Shown: positions 4,995 to 5,248 of the stretch, one piece after another | How the letters are laid out: the number at the start of each line of letters is the position of its first letter | Numbering within the stretch: position 1 is the stretch's first letter | Made by a program: the position numbers and the translations under genes | Assembly (NCBI GenBank): GCA_030151135.1 | Contig: JASLEQ010000608.1 | Span: forward strand, 1 to 5,248 | Reading direction: 5' to 3' | Source: Candidatus Sulfotelmatobacter sp. | GTDB taxonomy: Bacteria > Acidobacteriota > Terriglobia > Terriglobales > SbA1 | DNA length: 5,248 nt | The notes under the pieces: generated by a model | Seen by the model: only the letters and a program-made list of their open reading frames with translations | The model's database searches: none | What the model was told of the DNA's origin: nothing

Positions 4995-5248
4995 CAATGA
5001 GTTTCCCGAAGGAGTCGTGTTGCGCGGTGCGGTTGAACTGTTTGTGGCTTCGTAGGTGCGGCCTTTCCAGCCGACAGTTCCCTTCCGGTGGGCTCGCCTG
5101 GAGCGGACTAAAAGATAAGCGAACATGGGCACGCCGAATACAAGGGCGAGGAAGGTCTTTTGCGCGGAAAAATTGGATCGTCGAACACGCAGGAATAGGA
5201 TCGCGAAAAGAATTGCAGACGCACCCCAACCGACAGGTGCAAGACTAG
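4995..5248 (-). CDS. C-terminal membrane tail of a probable family 2 glycosyltransferase (partial, runs off right edge; no stop before the secreted protein)
   Basis: From the right edge the minus strand reads 84 codons with no stop, in the same frame as the secreted protein that follows. It has two hydrophobic segments, LAPVGWGASAILFAILFL and TFLALVFGVPMFAYLLV, a basic RSRRAHRK stretch, and then GTVGWKGRTY ending at 5052. Two C-terminal helices followed by a W(K/R)GR(T)Y motif are typical of membrane family 2 glycosyltransferases, such as hopanoid- and carotenoid-related ones, whose chain usually ends a few residues later. Here the frame continues through a Ser/Thr/Asn-rich linker (EATNSSTAPRNTTPSGNS) to the Met at 4994. 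The catalytic domain is outside the window, so this identification rests on the tail alone. Confidence 0.6.

Noticed and set aside
4918..5229. Minus-strand open frame of 103 codons overlapping the glycosyltransferase tail
   Set aside because: The alternative frame shows two clear hydrophobic helices and the WKGRTY ending. This one is Arg/Ser/Pro-rich with no recognisable motif.

Overview
The window is a bacterial chromosomal segment, moderately GC-rich and densely coding. It holds eight protein-coding regions, two of them cut by the window edges, and I saw no tRNA, rRNA, CRISPR array or transposase. The gene mix (an exported DinB-fold protein, a rhomboid protease of the large-loop type, small secreted proteins of unknown function, a GC-rich palindromic intergenic element) is reminiscent of a soil Acidobacteriota (Terriglobia-like) genome. 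That assignment is inference from style, not a match.

Layout. At the left edge is the start of truB on the minus strand (1-153), divergent from a complete rhomboid intramembrane serine protease gene on the plus strand (281-979). The rhomboid gene is followed by a plausible rho-independent terminator (1006-1038) and a GC-rich hairpin-forming spacer (about 1051-1156). From there to the right edge every gene is on the minus strand. In transcription order (right to left) these are: the C-terminal membrane tail of a probable glycosyltransferase, open in frame into a secreted protein of unknown function (4350-4994); two adjacent 6-pyruvoyl-tetrahydropterin synthase/QueD-family genes (3876-4286 and 3440-3862); folE, GTP cyclohydrolase I (2727-3353); a short-chain dehydrogenase/reductase (1867-2607); and an exported DinB-like protein (1179-1733).

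The most coherent unit is the pterin cluster. FolE turns GTP into 7,8-dihydroneopterin triphosphate. PTPS/QueD-family enzymes convert that to 6-pyruvoyl-tetrahydropterin or 6-carboxy-tetrahydropterin. An SDR of the sepiapterin-reductase type would complete a tetrahydrobiopterin-like route. The gene set therefore fits a BH4-type reduced-pterin pathway, although queuosine or folate supply cannot be excluded from this window. One of the two PTPS paralogues keeps the zinc histidines and the catalytic Cys and Asp but has Ile where the catalytic His should be, which suggests altered function.

The second unusual point is at the right edge. The glycosyltransferase tail and the downstream secreted protein share one uninterrupted reading frame with no stop between them, so they are either a real fusion or a gene pair with a missing or shifted stop.
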